Assembly (NCBI GenBank): GCA_038396605.1
Contig: CP121690.1
Span: forward strand, 1,892,500-1,956,499
DNA: 64,000 nucleotides
Source of the DNA: Eubacteriales bacterium mix99
GTDB taxonomy: Bacteria; Bacillota; Clostridia; Caldicoprobacterales; DTU083
Direction of reading: 5' to 3'
Of the stretch, positions 34,191-45,781 are shown in pieces. The position numbers were made by a program, and so were the translations under genes. Below the pieces are notes generated by a model that saw only the letters and a list, made by a program, of their open reading frames with translations, searched no databases and was not told the origin of the DNA. The number at the start of each line of letters is the position of its first letter. Positions within the stretch are counted from its first letter, which is position 1.

Positions 34191-34194
34191 TGCG

Positions 34195-34500
34195 GCCATG
34201 CCCGAAAGTCTGGTGTTCCCTTCTGTGTTTCCGGAGACGGCCGAACGGACGGTTCAGTACAGCGAAACCGATCTCAACGGGCATATGAACAACAGCTGTT
34301 ATCTAGACTGGATGGATGATTTGCTGGATGTTGCGTTTCATCGCTGCCATATCATCCGCAGTCTGCAGATCAATTTTGTCTCGGAGGTGCAAACCGGTCA
34401 GACGGTGACGATCCATTGGCTTTTAGAGGATCGCCTGCTTTTTGTAAAAGGCTGTTTTGACGGCAGGCAAATCTTTGCTGTCCGCGCCATTTTTCAATAG
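34195..34500 (+). pseudogene. C-terminal remnant of an acyl-ACP thioesterase
   Basis: About 100 codons encode the second hot-dog domain of a FatA/FatB-like thioesterase: RTVQYSETDLNGHMNNSCYL and DWMDDLL are typical. The N-terminal hot-dog domain is missing. An ATG at 34198 has no ribosome site. It begins where the minus-strand flavoprotein remnant ends. Confidence 0.65.
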
Positions 34501-34703
34501 GAAGTTTTCCGGCAGAAACATTTCATAGGGAACCTTGCCCATATGCATTTGCATTTATTTGGCTTTTTCATTCTTTCTTTCATTCCGACTCCATGAAATT
34601 CAGGAATAAAACCCACTGCAGGGGTGAAAATAAAGATAATACAGATTCATGGATAAAAGCGATATCTAACGATATCCATGGAGAGCAGAAAGGATGAAGG
34701 CTA

Positions 34704-35681
34704 ATGAAGAGAACCATTCGGACCGACCTGGCGGTGGAAGCCAGGGAAATGGCCCAGGAAGATAACCAATATGAAATTCCGGGTGTGCGGGTGGAAAATG
34801 CCGGGCAAAAAGATATCAACGTAACAAGGGTGGAGGTGGTTTCCAAACTGGGGGAAGAAAGTATCGGCAAACCCATGGGAAACTATATTACCCTGGATGT
34901 TCCCGGGATCCGGGACGGGGATCCACAATACGGGGAAAGGGTCAAAGGGCAGCTGGCTGCCGAAATACGCAGGTTGGTGCATTTAAACGATAACAGTGTC
35001 ATACTGGTGGCAGGGCTTGGAAACTGGAATGTCACACCCGATGCGGTGGGCCCGAAGGTGGTGAACCGCATTCTGGTCACCCGGCATATTTTTGAGTACG
35101 TTCCCGACGAAGTGGATGACCGCATGCGCTCTATCTGTGCCGTAGCTCCCGGGGTTCTTGGAATTACAGGAATCGAGACCGGCGAGATTCTAAAGGGAAT
35201 TGTGGATAAAGTTCATCCGGACCTAGTGATCGCCATCGATGCCCTGGCATCCCGCAAGACAGATCGGATTGCCACCACGATTCAGGTGGCGGATACCGGC
35301 ATCAATCCCGGATCGGGGATCGGAAATAAAAGAATGGGACTCACGCAGCAGACCCTGGGGGTACCGACCCTTGCCATCGGCATCCCGACCGTGGTGTATG
35401 CACATACCATCGGGCGGGACGCGCTGGGAATGCTGATTCAGGAGCTGTCTGACAACACATCACCGGAGAGTGGATTTTCCAGAATGCTGAAGTCCATGGA
35501 CGAACAGCATCTGGACAGTCTGGTCAGCGAAGTGGTGACCCAGGGTATGGGGGATCTGGTGGTAACGCCCAAGGAAGTGGACGTTCTGATTGACGATGTG
35601 GCGGACATTATTGCAGACGGGATCAATCTGGCGGTCAACAAGGGCATGACACTGGAAGATGTGAACCGCTATCTGCATTGA
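34704..35681 (+). CDS. gpr: Germination protease GPR
   Basis: Spore protease (family A25) that degrades small acid-soluble proteins at germination. The 325-residue protein begins with a pro-region (RTDLAVEAREMAQ) removed during maturation, and has the conserved LVAGLGNWNVTPDAVGPKVV, DALASRKTDRIATTIQVADT and PGSGIGNKR blocks. AGAAAGGATGAAGG precedes the ATG. spoIIP follows 87 nt downstream, the usual gpr-spoIIP order. Expression in the forespore (sigma-G/F) is expected; I could not define the promoter with confidence in 34501-34703. Confidence 0.96.
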   Translation: MKRTIRTDLAVEAREMAQEDNQYEIPGVRVENAGQKDINVTRVEVVSKLGEESIGKPMGNYITLDVPGIRDGDPQYGERVKGQLAAEIRRLVHLNDNSVILVAGLGNWNVTPDAVGPKVVNRILVTRHIFEYVPDEVDDRMRSICAVAPGVLGITGIETGEILKGIVDKVHPDLVIAIDALASRKTDRIATTIQVADTGINPGSGIGNKRMGLTQQTLGVPTLAIGIPTVVYAHTIGRDALGMLIQELSDNTSPESGFSRMLKSMDEQHLDSLVSEVVTQGMGDLVVTPKEVDVLIDDVADIIADGINLAVNKGMTLEDVNRYLH

Positions 35682-35768
35682 CAGTCATAATCCCTCCTTC
35701 CGTGAATAAAATAGAGAAACGGGGAAGATTGTTTTTTGTTTTGAAAAACGGGAAGATGAGGTGGAAGC

Positions 35769-36977
35769 ATGGTTCGGATCAAGGTCATGCGAATATCCGG
35801 TTTAATTTACTTTGTGGTTATCACGGTTCTTGTGGTGGCGGTCTGTTTCCTGTCCTGGAGGCTGCTTTCCGGAAATCCGGTCCGATTTCATTCTGCAGCG
35901 GAGGAAGAGGAGGAGAGCCCCCCGGCCGAAAGCGGGGAGAACAAAGGAGATTCCATTTACAAAGCCATGCTGAACGGAGGGTTTTCCGCACTGGCTGCGG
36001 AGAATCGGGGTTCCGATAATTTCTTTTCCGCTCTTTGGCACCGGATCAGCAGGGGGGGCATCCGGGATCCGAGGACGATTCTCAATTATTCCATGCCCTA
36101 TCTCGGGAACGAGTCGAATCTTCCCGACAACACCTCCTATACGCCGGATACTCCGGATAATGCAGTGGAAGTTTCTTCGGCTTTGCCCGATGGGAATGCG
36201 GACAAAAGCACAAAGACGGGCGACGCAGATTCGGAGGAAGGCGGCAGTTCCGATGTATCCGAAGGAGCCAGGATCAAGATTGATCAGATCAAGGTGGATC
36301 AGCAGCCGCTTGTGTTATCCGGACAGGGACCCAAAATTATGATCTATCATTCCCATACCAGGGAATCCTATCAGCAGGATCCCAGGGATCCATACAGGGA
36401 AGCGTCTTCTGAGGCGTTCCGGACGGATGATCTCAACCATTCAGTGGTGAAGGTCGGGGAGGCGTTGGCACGACGACTGACAGAAAGGGGAATCGCGGTT
36501 CTGCACGATACGACCAACCATGAAGCAGCCGGGTACAACTCTTCCTATGCCCAGTCCCTGAAAACCCTGAAGAGTCAGAAGGCAGCGCATGATTCCCTGC
36601 AGATGTTCATTGATCTTCACCGCAACGGCTACGATACCAAAAGCAAGGCAAAAGCGGATCAGGAAGTCGCCATGATCAACGGAGAACGTGTGGCAAAGGT
36701 GATGGTTGTCATCGGAACCGGGGAAGGGATTGTGGGAGGCTTCAGCGAAAAGCCGAAGTGGGAGGAAAATGCCAAGCTGGGGATCAAGCTAACCAACAAG
36801 ATCAATGAGCTGCATCCGGGGCTCGCCAAGGAAGTCCTTTATAAGAGGGGCCGGTACAATCAGCATATTTCCACCAACAGCATTCTGATTGAAGTGGGGA
36901 GCAACCTTACGACATTGGCGGAAGCGGACCGGTCCAGCAAATATCTGGCGGAGGCCATCAGCCAAATTATAGAATGA
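35769..36977 (+). CDS. spoIIP: Stage II sporulation protein P
   Basis: Peptidoglycan amidase/endopeptidase that works with SpoIID and SpoIIM in septal thinning and engulfment. The 402-residue protein has one N-terminal membrane anchor (about 9-28), a low-complexity acidic linker and a C-terminal catalytic domain with metal-site elements IYHSHTRESY, FIDLHRN and the late Glu in ILIEVGSN. AGGTGGAAGC precedes the ATG. Its stop overlaps the start of the next small gene by ATGA. Confidence 0.95.
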   Translation: MVRIKVMRISGLIYFVVITVLVVAVCFLSWRLLSGNPVRFHSAAEEEEESPPAESGENKGDSIYKAMLNGGFSALAAENRGSDNFFSALWHRISRGGIRDPRTILNYSMPYLGNESNLPDNTSYTPDTPDNAVEVSSALPDGNADKSTKTGDADSEEGGSSDVSEGARIKIDQIKVDQQPLVLSGQGPKIMIYHSHTRESYQQDPRDPYREASSEAFRTDDLNHSVVKVGEALARRLTERGIAVLHDTTNHEAAGYNSSYAQSLKTLKSQKAAHDSLQMFIDLHRNGYDTKSKAKADQEVAMINGERVAKVMVVIGTGEGIVGGFSEKPKWEENAKLGIKLTNKINELHPGLAKEVLYKRGRYNQHISTNSILIEVGSNLTTLAEADRSSKYLAEAISQIIE

Positions 36978-37294
36978 GGTGGAATATTTTGACCCGTATG
37001 GAAAGGAGCCGGCTCAGGCGCAGGAGAAAAAGAAGGATGGGTTTGTCCCTTCTGGGCTGCATGATCCTCTTTCTGACAGGAATCGGGATTACATATGATA
37101 CCATGCGGAAGATCCTGGGGTTGCCGAATGCAGGCAGCCTGTTTTCTTTCCGGAGCATGGGACAGGCTCTGCAGGATGTTGTAAAAGATATGCCGGCTCC
37201 GTCGCCTGCCGGAATCGTGGACCCCGTTTGTATGTTTGCGGAAAAGGTTTTGGGAAAGATTCTGGATGTTCTCCGGACAATCGTAAAAAACTGA
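36974..37294 (+). CDS. Small membrane protein coupled to spoIIP
   Basis: A 106-residue protein of unknown family. An extremely basic N-terminus (RSRLRRRRKRRMG) precedes one membrane segment (about 23-43), and the remaining 60 residues are weakly amphipathic. The ATG overlaps the spoIIP stop, implying translational coupling; a TTG at 36989 is an alternative start. Position between spoIIP and lepA suggests a sporulation-linked role, but nothing in the sequence proves it. Confidence 0.6.
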   Translation: MRWNILTRMERSRLRRRRKRRMGLSLLGCMILFLTGIGITYDTMRKILGLPNAGSLFSFRSMGQALQDVVKDMPAPSPAGIVDPVCMFAEKVLGKILDVLRTIVKN

Positions 37295-37314
37295 AAAGCA
37301 GAAGGATTCGAGTA

Positions 37315-37343
37315 TTGCATTTTTCTTCACAATTCTTTATGAT
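37315..37343 (+). promoter_or_regulatory. Sigma-A promoter of lepA
   Basis: TTGCAT (37315-37320), 17-nt spacer, TATGAT (37338-37343). The leader to the ATG at 37397 is about 48 nt. Confidence 0.65.
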
Positions 37344-37396
37344 ATAGTATGATGCAGAAGAGAAAATGAAGTTAAGAGGGGGAGGCATTTCCATAT

Positions 37397-39202
37397 ATGC
37401 CCGGGAACAGGCAGAACAGGATTCGTAATTTTTGTATTATCGCACATATTGACCATGGGAAGTCCACCCTTGCTGACCGACTGATGGAGGAGACCGGTGT
37501 ACTGACAGAGAGGGAAATGGATGAACAGGTGCTGGACACCATGGATCTGGAGAAGGAACGGGGCATTACCATCAAGGCCCAGGCGGTACGTCTGGTTTAC
37601 AGGGACCCGATCGGGGAGGAGTATATTCTGAACCTGATTGATACCCCCGGGCATGTGGACTTTTCCTATGAGGTTTCCAGAAGCCTTGCTGCCTGTGAGG
37701 GAGCCATTCTGGTGGTGGATGCCACACAGGGGATCCAGGCGCAGACCCTGGCCAATGTTTATCTGGCCATGGAGCATGATCTGGACATCGTCCCTGTCAT
37801 AAACAAGATTGATTTGCCCAGTGCCCGGCCGGAGCTGGTTCGAAAGGAAATTGAGGATGTTCTGGGCCTGGATGCCGGGCATGCTCCCCTGATATCGGCC
37901 AAAAACGGGACAGGAATTACAGATGTGCTGAACAGCATTGTCCGGCAGATTTCTCCTCCTGAAGGAGACCAGGACGCTCCTTTGCGGGCTTTGATCTTTG
38001 ATTCCTTTTATGACAGTTACCGCGGCGTGATTGCCCATGTACGGGTCATGGAGGGAGCGGTCCGCACCGGGGACCGGATTCGCATGATGGCAACGGGCAG
38101 GGAATTCAACGTGACGGATGTCGGCATTTTCCGTCCCAATCCGGCATCGGCGGAGGTTTTGCAGGCAGGGGATGTGGGATATATCACGGCTGCCATGAAG
38201 GATGTGCGGGATACCAGAGTCGGGGATACGGTGACGCTTGCAGACCGGCCGGCAAAGGCGCCGCTTCCCGGTTATCAGAAGATCACTCCCATGGTATACA
38301 GCGGTATTTATCCGGCAGACGGTGCAAAGTACAACGATCTGAAGGAAGCGCTGGAAAAGCTGCAGCTCAATGACAGTTCCTTGCTGTTTGAGCCGGAAAC
38401 CTCGGCGGCACTGGGTTTTGGATTCCGCTGCGGATTTCTCGGCCTGCTGCATATGGAGATTGTCCAGGAGCGTCTGGAAAGGGAATATGATCTGGATTTG
38501 ATTGCAACGGCTCCCAGTGTCATTTACAAGGTACAGAAAGCCAATGGAAACAGGCTGGAAATTTCCAACCCCACCAATCTTCCGCCGGCAGACCAGATCG
38601 AATCCATAGAGGAACCGGTGGTTGAGGCGCAGATTATGTCCCCTTCGGAATATGTGGGTACCATCATGGAGCTCTGTCAGGAACGCCGCGGTATGTACAA
38701 GCGCATGGAATATATCGAGAAAACCAGAGTGATTCTGACCTATGACCTTCCTCTCAATGAAATCATCTATGATTTCTTTGACACCCTGAAATCCAGGACC
38801 CGCGGATACGCTTCCCTGGATTATGAACTGACCGGCTATCAGGCGTCGGATCTGATCCGGCTGGATATTCTCCTGAACGGGGAAATGGTGGATGCCTTTT
38901 CCATTATCGTTCACAGGGAAAAGGCCTACCAAAGAGGCCGATCCATTGCGGAAAAGCTGAAGGAAGTCATTCCGAGACAGATGTTTGAAATCCCGATTCA
39001 GGCGACCATAGGCAATAAGATCATTGCAAGGGAAACCGTCAAGGCCCTCCGCAAGGACGTATTGGCCAAGTGCTATGGCGGGGATATCAGCAGAAAGAAA
39101 AAGCTGTTGGAAAAGCAAAAGGAAGGCAAGAAGCGAATGCGGCAGATTGGTTCTGTGGAAGTACCCAGGGAAGCGTTTATGGCTGTCCTGAAGCTGGATT
39201 GA
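37397..39202 (+). CDS. lepA: Elongation factor 4 (LepA)
   Basis: Ribosome-bound translational GTPase thought to rescue or remodel elongating and assembling ribosomes. The 601-residue protein shows [13 protein letters not shown] (P-loop), [18 protein letters not shown], elongation-factor-like domains II, III and V, and the LepA-specific C-terminal domain with [20 protein letters not shown]. Length is normal. GGGGGAGG precedes the ATG. hemW follows 49 nt later, a common clostridial arrangement. Confidence 0.97.
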   Translation: MPGNRQNRIRNFCIIAHIDHGKSTLADRLMEETGVLTEREMDEQVLDTMDLEKERGITIKAQAVRLVYRDPIGEEYILNLIDTPGHVDFSYEVSRSLAACEGAILVVDATQGIQAQTLANVYLAMEHDLDIVPVINKIDLPSARPELVRKEIEDVLGLDAGHAPLISAKNGTGITDVLNSIVRQISPPEGDQDAPLRALIFDSFYDSYRGVIAHVRVMEGAVRTGDRIRMMATGREFNVTDVGIFRPNPASAEVLQAGDVGYITAAMKDVRDTRVGDTVTLADRPAKAPLPGYQKITPMVYSGIYPADGAKYNDLKEALEKLQLNDSSLLFEPETSAALGFGFRCGFLGLLHMEIVQERLEREYDLDLIATAPSVIYKVQKANGNRLEISNPTNLPPADQIESIEEPVVEAQIMSPSEYVGTIMELCQERRGMYKRMEYIEKTRVILTYDLPLNEIIYDFFDTLKSRTRGYASLDYELTGYQASDLIRLDILLNGEMVDAFSIIVHREKAYQRGRSIAEKLKEVIPRQMFEIPIQATIGNKIIARETVKALRKDVLAKCYGGDISRKKKLLEKQKEGKKRMRQIGSVEVPREAFMAVLKLD

Positions 39203-39251
39203 CGAAACGTTATGATGAGGAAGATCATGTGAGAAATGGGGGAATGCGCAG

Positions 39252-40388
39252 ATGAAAACGATTGGTCTGTATCTCCATTTCCCTTTTTGTATCCGGAAAT
39301 GCCGGTATTGTGATTTCCCGTCCTATGCCGGCCGGGAAAGCCGGATGGTTCCCTATTTAAGGGCTTTGTTCCGGGAAATGCAATCCTATGGCAATCTCGG
39401 GCAGGACTATGAGATTGGAACAATTTTTATGGGCGGAGGGACTCCTACTCTCTGTGACGGAGATTCCCTGGTGCGGGTACTGGACCAATGCAGGGCTTGT
39501 TTTCCGGTGCGGAAGGATGCGGAAATCACGGTGGAGTGCAATCCCGGAACGGCAGACCGGGAAAAGCTGCGGACCCTTGCAAAGGGGGGCTTCAACCGGC
39601 TCAGCATCGGGCTGCAGGCATGGCAGGACCACTTGTTGAAGTTTCTGGGGAGAATACACACACGACAGAGCTTCATCGATACCGTCCGCTCGGCACAGGA
39701 AGCCGGTTTTGCCAATCTGAGCGCAGATGTGATATTCGGTATCCCCGGACAAACCCGGGAGGAATGGACGGAGACACTGGAACAGGCCGTCGCCTGCGGT
39801 TTGACCCATCTGTCTGCCTACAGTCTGTCCATTGAGGAGGGAACCGTTTTCGGTGACTGGAAACGCAGCGGGAACCTCCGGGAAATGGATGATGACCGGG
39901 AAAGGGAACTGTATCACCGGGGGATTGCACTGCTGAAGCAGCTGGGCCTGGTGCAATACGAGATTTCCAATTTTGCGCAACAGGGCTTTGCATGCCGGCA
40001 CAACCTGAATTACTGGAGAAACGGGGAATACATCGGATGCGGATGCGGGGCGCACAGTCACCTGCATTCCATGCGCTATGGGAACGGAAGAAATGTGGAT
40101 ACCTATATTCGCCGGATGAGTCAGGGAGAATCGGCGGTTGATTTCAGGGAAGACATTGATGATTCCACTGAGCTGTTTGAAACGCTGATGCTGGGATTCC
40201 GGCTGACAGAAGGAATCCGGAAAAACGATTTTCGGAGCCGATATGGTTTCTCCCTGCGCTCCAGGTACCCGGAAGAACTGAAGTCGCTGAAGGACAGGGG
40301 ATTGTTGGAAGAGGATGAGGAAGCGTTCCGGCCTACTTCTTTGGGCCTTGATTTTGAAAATGTGATTGCATTGGCCTTTCTAAAATAA
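39252..40388 (+). CDS. hemW: HemW-type radical SAM protein
   Basis: Formerly annotated as an oxygen-independent coproporphyrinogen oxidase; HemW proteins are heme chaperones. The 378-residue protein has the radical-SAM triad FPFCIRKCRYCDF near the N-terminus (CxxxCxxC), the SAM-binding GGGTP, and GLQAWQDHLLKFLGRIH. The HemN C-terminal domain follows. It lacks the extra N-terminal Cys of true HemN. It is the last gene before the heat-shock operon. Confidence 0.93.
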   Translation: MKTIGLYLHFPFCIRKCRYCDFPSYAGRESRMVPYLRALFREMQSYGNLGQDYEIGTIFMGGGTPTLCDGDSLVRVLDQCRACFPVRKDAEITVECNPGTADREKLRTLAKGGFNRLSIGLQAWQDHLLKFLGRIHTRQSFIDTVRSAQEAGFANLSADVIFGIPGQTREEWTETLEQAVACGLTHLSAYSLSIEEGTVFGDWKRSGNLREMDDDRERELYHRGIALLKQLGLVQYEISNFAQQGFACRHNLNYWRNGEYIGCGCGAHSHLHSMRYGNGRNVDTYIRRMSQGESAVDFREDIDDSTELFETLMLGFRLTEGIRKNDFRSRYGFSLRSRYPEELKSLKDRGLLEEDEEAFRPTSLGLDFENVIALAFLK

Positions 40389-40438
40389 TTTAATCTGGAA
40401 ATGATTACAAAGTATAACAACGAATTTCGAAAAGGCTA

Positions 40439-40467
40439 TTGACAAAAGGAGTGGATCGTGGTAATTT
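40439..40467 (+). promoter_or_regulatory. Sigma-A promoter of the hrcA operon
   Basis: TTGACA (40439-40444), 17-nt spacer, TAATTT (40462-40467), with the CIRCE operator starting 10 nt downstream. Confidence 0.7.
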
Positions 40468-40476
40468 TAAAATGGT

Positions 40477-40503
40477 TTAGCACTCAATAAAGGAGAGTGC
40501 TAA
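40477..40503 (+). promoter_or_regulatory. CIRCE operator
   Basis: Perfect inverted repeat TTAGCACTC, 9-nt spacer, GAGTGCTAA. This is the HrcA-binding site and shows that the hrcA-grpE-dnaK(-dnaJ) genes are repressed by HrcA in the absence of heat stress. Confidence 0.98.
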
Positions 40504-40521
40504 CAAAAGGAGGTGGGCGAG

Positions 40522-41556
40522 ATGAAGTTGGGCGCAAGAAAGCTGAAGATTTTGCAGGCAATCATTGATGACTATATCCGGACAGCCGAACCGGTCGGAT
40601 CCCGGACACTGGCCAAAAAATATGGGCTGGGCATCAGTTCTGCCACCATTCGGAATGAGATGTCCGACCTGGAAGAGATGGGGTTTTTGGAACAGCCTCA
40701 TACATCTGCGGGAAGAGTCCCCTCCGACAAAGCCTACCGGTTTTATGTTGATAAGCTCATGAAGGTCCGGAGTCTGGATCAGAAGGAAGCGGAGTATATC
40801 AGGGAAACCTATGAAAGCACGATTGATCAGATTGAGCAGATTATTTTTCATACGGCTGAAACATTATCTGAGGTGACCAACTATACTTCCCTGGCCATGG
40901 CTCCCCGGCTGAGCAAGGTTACGATCCGGCATATCCAGCTGGTGCAGGTGGACGGGGAGTTTGCACTGCTGGTGATTGTAACGAGCTCCGGTATCCTCCG
41001 GGACACGTTGATCCGGATTCCTGAGGGAATCAACAATGATTATCTGTCCAGGGTTTCCAACATACTGAACGAACAGTTCCGCGGGAAGACCATTGATCAG
41101 ATCGATACCGAAGATCTTGCCAATATACGGGATAAATTTCTGAAGAACAGGAAGTTTTTCAGCAGTTTGCTGGATATCCTGATACAACGATTCCGGGAGT
41201 CGGAGAAGAGAGAGGTTTATCTGGGCGGGACGACCAATATCTTCAATTTTCCGGAATACCAGGATATTATCCGCGCCCAGTCCTTTTTGAATCTCATGGA
41301 GGAAAAGGATCTGTTGTATGATATCCTTTCGAATTCCACAGAGGATGGGGTATGGGTATCCATCGGTTCGGAGAATTCCTATAATGAGCTTCACGATTGC
41401 AGTATTGTAACCGCTACCTACAGTCTGGAAGACAGGGTGCTGGGTACAATCGGATTAATCGGGCCGACAAGGATGGAGTATTCCAAGGCAATATCGGTAA
41501 TGGACTATATGGGCAAGGCCCTGAGCCGATATCTGACAAGGCTGTATGGCAGGTAA
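40522..41556 (+). CDS. hrcA: Heat-inducible transcription repressor HrcA
   Basis: Dimeric repressor that binds CIRCE and is kept active by GroEL. The 344-residue protein has a winged helix at the N-terminus (PVGSRTLAKKYGLGISSATI then RNEMSDLEEMG), a GAF-like middle domain and the closing GPTRMEYSKAISVMDYM. I chose the ATG at 40522 behind AAAGGAGGTG rather than the GTG that lies in the ribosome site. It sits 19 nt after CIRCE and therefore is autoregulated. Confidence 0.97.
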   Translation: MKLGARKLKILQAIIDDYIRTAEPVGSRTLAKKYGLGISSATIRNEMSDLEEMGFLEQPHTSAGRVPSDKAYRFYVDKLMKVRSLDQKEAEYIRETYESTIDQIEQIIFHTAETLSEVTNYTSLAMAPRLSKVTIRHIQLVQVDGEFALLVIVTSSGILRDTLIRIPEGINNDYLSRVSNILNEQFRGKTIDQIDTEDLANIRDKFLKNRKFFSSLLDILIQRFRESEKREVYLGGTTNIFNFPEYQDIIRAQSFLNLMEEKDLLYDILSNSTEDGVWVSIGSENSYNELHDCSIVTATYSLEDRVLGTIGLIGPTRMEYSKAISVMDYMGKALSRYLTRLYGR

Positions 41557-41631
41557 GGCTGCCCTGTGGCAGGCAGACAAGAGCGGTCTTTACAGGATCG
41601 TTTTGATCAGTACGTATAATGAGGTGATGGT

Positions 41632-42375
41632 ATGACGAAGGATAAAGCAAAAAAAGAGAAAAGAGAAAAAAAAGGCTCCATTGACAAGGGAAAAATTGAG
41701 GATTTGAAATTTTCCGGGGATACCGGCAGCCCATCCGGTTCGGATACACAGTCTGAGGGGACACAGGCCCCCGGAGATGGAAAATCAACGGACCATCCGG
41801 AAAAGGAAGAACAAGCAGGACAGCCCATGGGCGGAAAATCGGGCCAAAGCAGCCCGGCCGCCAACGATGGGGAAAAGAAGGCCCGGGAGAATGCCGGCAA
41901 GAGCTCTTTGGTTCCGGAGCTTCAGAAAAAGCTGGAGGAAACAGAGGGAAAGCGGGATGAATATTTGTCTTTGGCACAGCGGGTTCAGGCGGATTTTGAC
42001 AATTACAAACGCCGCAACAAAAATGCGATAGCGGATTCCTATCATTCTGCCACAGCGGATGTTGTGGAAGCTTTTCTCCCAGTGCTGGACAACCTGGAAC
42101 GAGCGATGGATTCGGTTCCCGATTCTGACACTGAGGTATCCGTGCGAAAGGGCGTTGAGATGGTGAAAAAGCAGTTCCTGGATACCTTGTCCAGGCTGGG
42201 TGTGGAGGAGATTGAAGCATTGGGCAAGCCCTTTGATCCGACATTTCACAATGCAGTGGGACAGGTGGACGGAGAGGAAGGCCAGGAAGAGAACACGGTC
42301 GCCGAAGTCCTGCAGAAGGGATATAAAATGGGAGATAAGGTAATTCGCTATAGCATGGTACATGTTGTGCGTTAA
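41632..42375 (+). CDS. grpE: Nucleotide exchange factor GrpE
   Basis: Releases ADP from DnaK. The 247-residue protein is longer than usual because about 90 N-terminal residues are charged and low in complexity (Lys/Glu, then Gly/Ser/Gln), probably disordered. A long coiled-coil helix and the GrpE beta domain follow, with VQADFDNYKRRNK and the C-terminal EVLQKGYKMGDKVIR. The ATG is preceded by GAGGTGATGGT. It lies 75 nt after hrcA, within the CIRCE operon. Confidence 0.96.
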   Translation: MTKDKAKKEKREKKGSIDKGKIEDLKFSGDTGSPSGSDTQSEGTQAPGDGKSTDHPEKEEQAGQPMGGKSGQSSPAANDGEKKARENAGKSSLVPELQKKLEETEGKRDEYLSLAQRVQADFDNYKRRNKNAIADSYHSATADVVEAFLPVLDNLERAMDSVPDSDTEVSVRKGVEMVKKQFLDTLSRLGVEEIEALGKPFDPTFHNAVGQVDGEEGQEENTVAEVLQKGYKMGDKVIRYSMVHVVR

Positions 42376-42454
42376 TGGAATGCCCTGATGTGGTATGGAA
42401 TATAAACAGGATATTCTTATTTGGTAAGCAGGAAAGAATATTATTATATAATAA

Positions 42455-44392
<1,938 letters not shown>

Positions 44393-44462
44393 GTCCGGTA
44401 ATTTAAAGCGATAAATTATGGACGGTATTATGGACGATAGAAAACAATTGGGTTATAATGAG

Positions 44463-44492
44463 AAAGCCAAGGCCAAAATGCTTTGGCTTTTT
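44463..44492 (+). terminator. Hairpin between dnaK and dnaJ
   Basis: AAAGCCAA (44463-44470) pairs with TTGGCTTT (44483-44490), followed by TTT. A possible promoter (TGGACG, 17 nt, TATAAT at 44452-44457) lies just before it, so the hairpin could be a partial terminator of dnaK transcripts or the 5' end of a separate dnaJ transcript. Confidence 0.5.
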
Positions 44493-44553
44493 CAGAGATT
44501 ATTTGAAAAATGCAAAGAATCGGATATTTTTACGGATATAGGTGGCGAATGAT

Positions 44554-45693
44554 TTGGCAAAACGTGATTATTATGAAGTCCTGGGCTTGAGTAAAGGGGC
44601 GTCTGAGGATGAGATCAAAAAAGCTTACCGCAAACTGGCCAAAAAATACCACCCAGATCTGAATCCGGGCAACAAGGAAGCAGAGGCGGCCTTTAAAGAG
44701 GTCAACGAGGCGTATCAGGTACTGAGCAATCCAAAAGCCAGGGCACAGTATGATCAATTCGGCCATGAAGGTCCGGCAGGACATGGATTTGAGGGCTTTG
44801 ACTTCGGCGGGTTCGGAGAAGGCGGTTTTGGGGATATTTTCGACATGTTTTTCGGTGGAAGCGGTTTTGGCAGCAGTACCGGGAGACGCAGCAGCGGCAG
44901 AAAGGGTCCGGCCAGAGGTTCTGATGTAAGATATGATTTGAAGATTACTTTTGAGGAAGCGGCATTTGGTACAAAAAAGGGAATTGAAGTGGTACGGATG
45001 GAGGACTGTCCGGAATGCAGGGGAACCGGAGCCAAAAGGCCCGGGGACGTCCGGACCTGTCCGAAGTGTCATGGCAGCGGCGAAGTCTCCGAGGCACAGA
45101 ATACGGCCTTTGGCCGGTTCGTGAATGTCCGGGCCTGTGATCGGTGCAATGGGGAAGGTACCATCATTTCCAATCCGTGTCCCAGATGTCATGGGCGAAA
45201 ACAGATCCGCCGGGTACGGAAAATCAATGTTACGATCCCTGCCGGCATTGACAACGATCAGGCCATTACCCTGCGGGGAGAAGGCGAAAAGGGAGAACGG
45301 GGCGGCCCGGCCGGAGATCTTTATGTATATATCACCGTAAAGCCCCACAAGCTCTTTAAAAGGGAAGGTTACAACCTGTACTGCGAGATTCCCATAACGT
45401 TTGGTCAGGCAGCCCTGGGCGCAGAGATTGAAATACCCACCCTGGGCGGCCGGCTGAAATATACGGTGCCGCCGGGAACCCAGACGGGCACATCCTTCCG
45501 GCTCCGTAATCAGGGCATACAGCATCTGAAGGGAAACACCCGCGGAGATTTATATGTAAAGGTGACGATTGAAGTCCCGAAACGGCTGACGGAAAAGCAA
45601 AAGGAACTGCTGAAGGAATTTGAAGAGCTGACAGGAGAAATGGATCAAAGGAAATCCTTTTTTGATAAAATGAAGGATGTATTTGGTGTATAA
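44554..45693 (+). CDS. dnaJ: Chaperone DnaJ (Hsp40)
   Basis: Co-chaperone that stimulates DnaK ATPase. The 379-residue protein has the J-domain with the HPD motif ([10 protein letters not shown]), a Gly/Phe-rich stretch (about 75-125), four zinc-binding CxxC repeats ([30 protein letters not shown]) and two C-terminal substrate domains. I place the start at the TTG (44554) giving [11 protein letters not shown], because AGGTGG lies 8 nt upstream; a GTG at 44542 adds four residues. Confidence 0.96.
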   Translation: MAKRDYYEVLGLSKGASEDEIKKAYRKLAKKYHPDLNPGNKEAEAAFKEVNEAYQVLSNPKARAQYDQFGHEGPAGHGFEGFDFGGFGEGGFGDIFDMFFGGSGFGSSTGRRSSGRKGPARGSDVRYDLKITFEEAAFGTKKGIEVVRMEDCPECRGTGAKRPGDVRTCPKCHGSGEVSEAQNTAFGRFVNVRACDRCNGEGTIISNPCPRCHGRKQIRRVRKINVTIPAGIDNDQAITLRGEGEKGERGGPAGDLYVYITVKPHKLFKREGYNLYCEIPITFGQAALGAEIEIPTLGGRLKYTVPPGTQTGTSFRLRNQGIQHLKGNTRGDLYVKVTIEVPKRLTEKQKELLKEFEELTGEMDQRKSFFDKMKDVFGV

Positions 45694-45781
45694 CAATCGA
45701 TATATTTGTGTATATCAGCCAAAGAAAAATGGTTGAAGGAAATAAACCTGGAAAAGGCTTGTTCAGCGGGGAGGCGTTGGA

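Noticed and set aside
37337-39118. 593-codon frame antisense to lepA
   Set aside because: Shadow frame with no start signal; lepA on the plus strand has all EF4 motifs.
40139-40303. Possible CRISPR or tandem repeats in the core region
   Set aside because: No regularly spaced direct repeats were found here or elsewhere; repeats noted in the window are short regulatory motifs or low-complexity codons.
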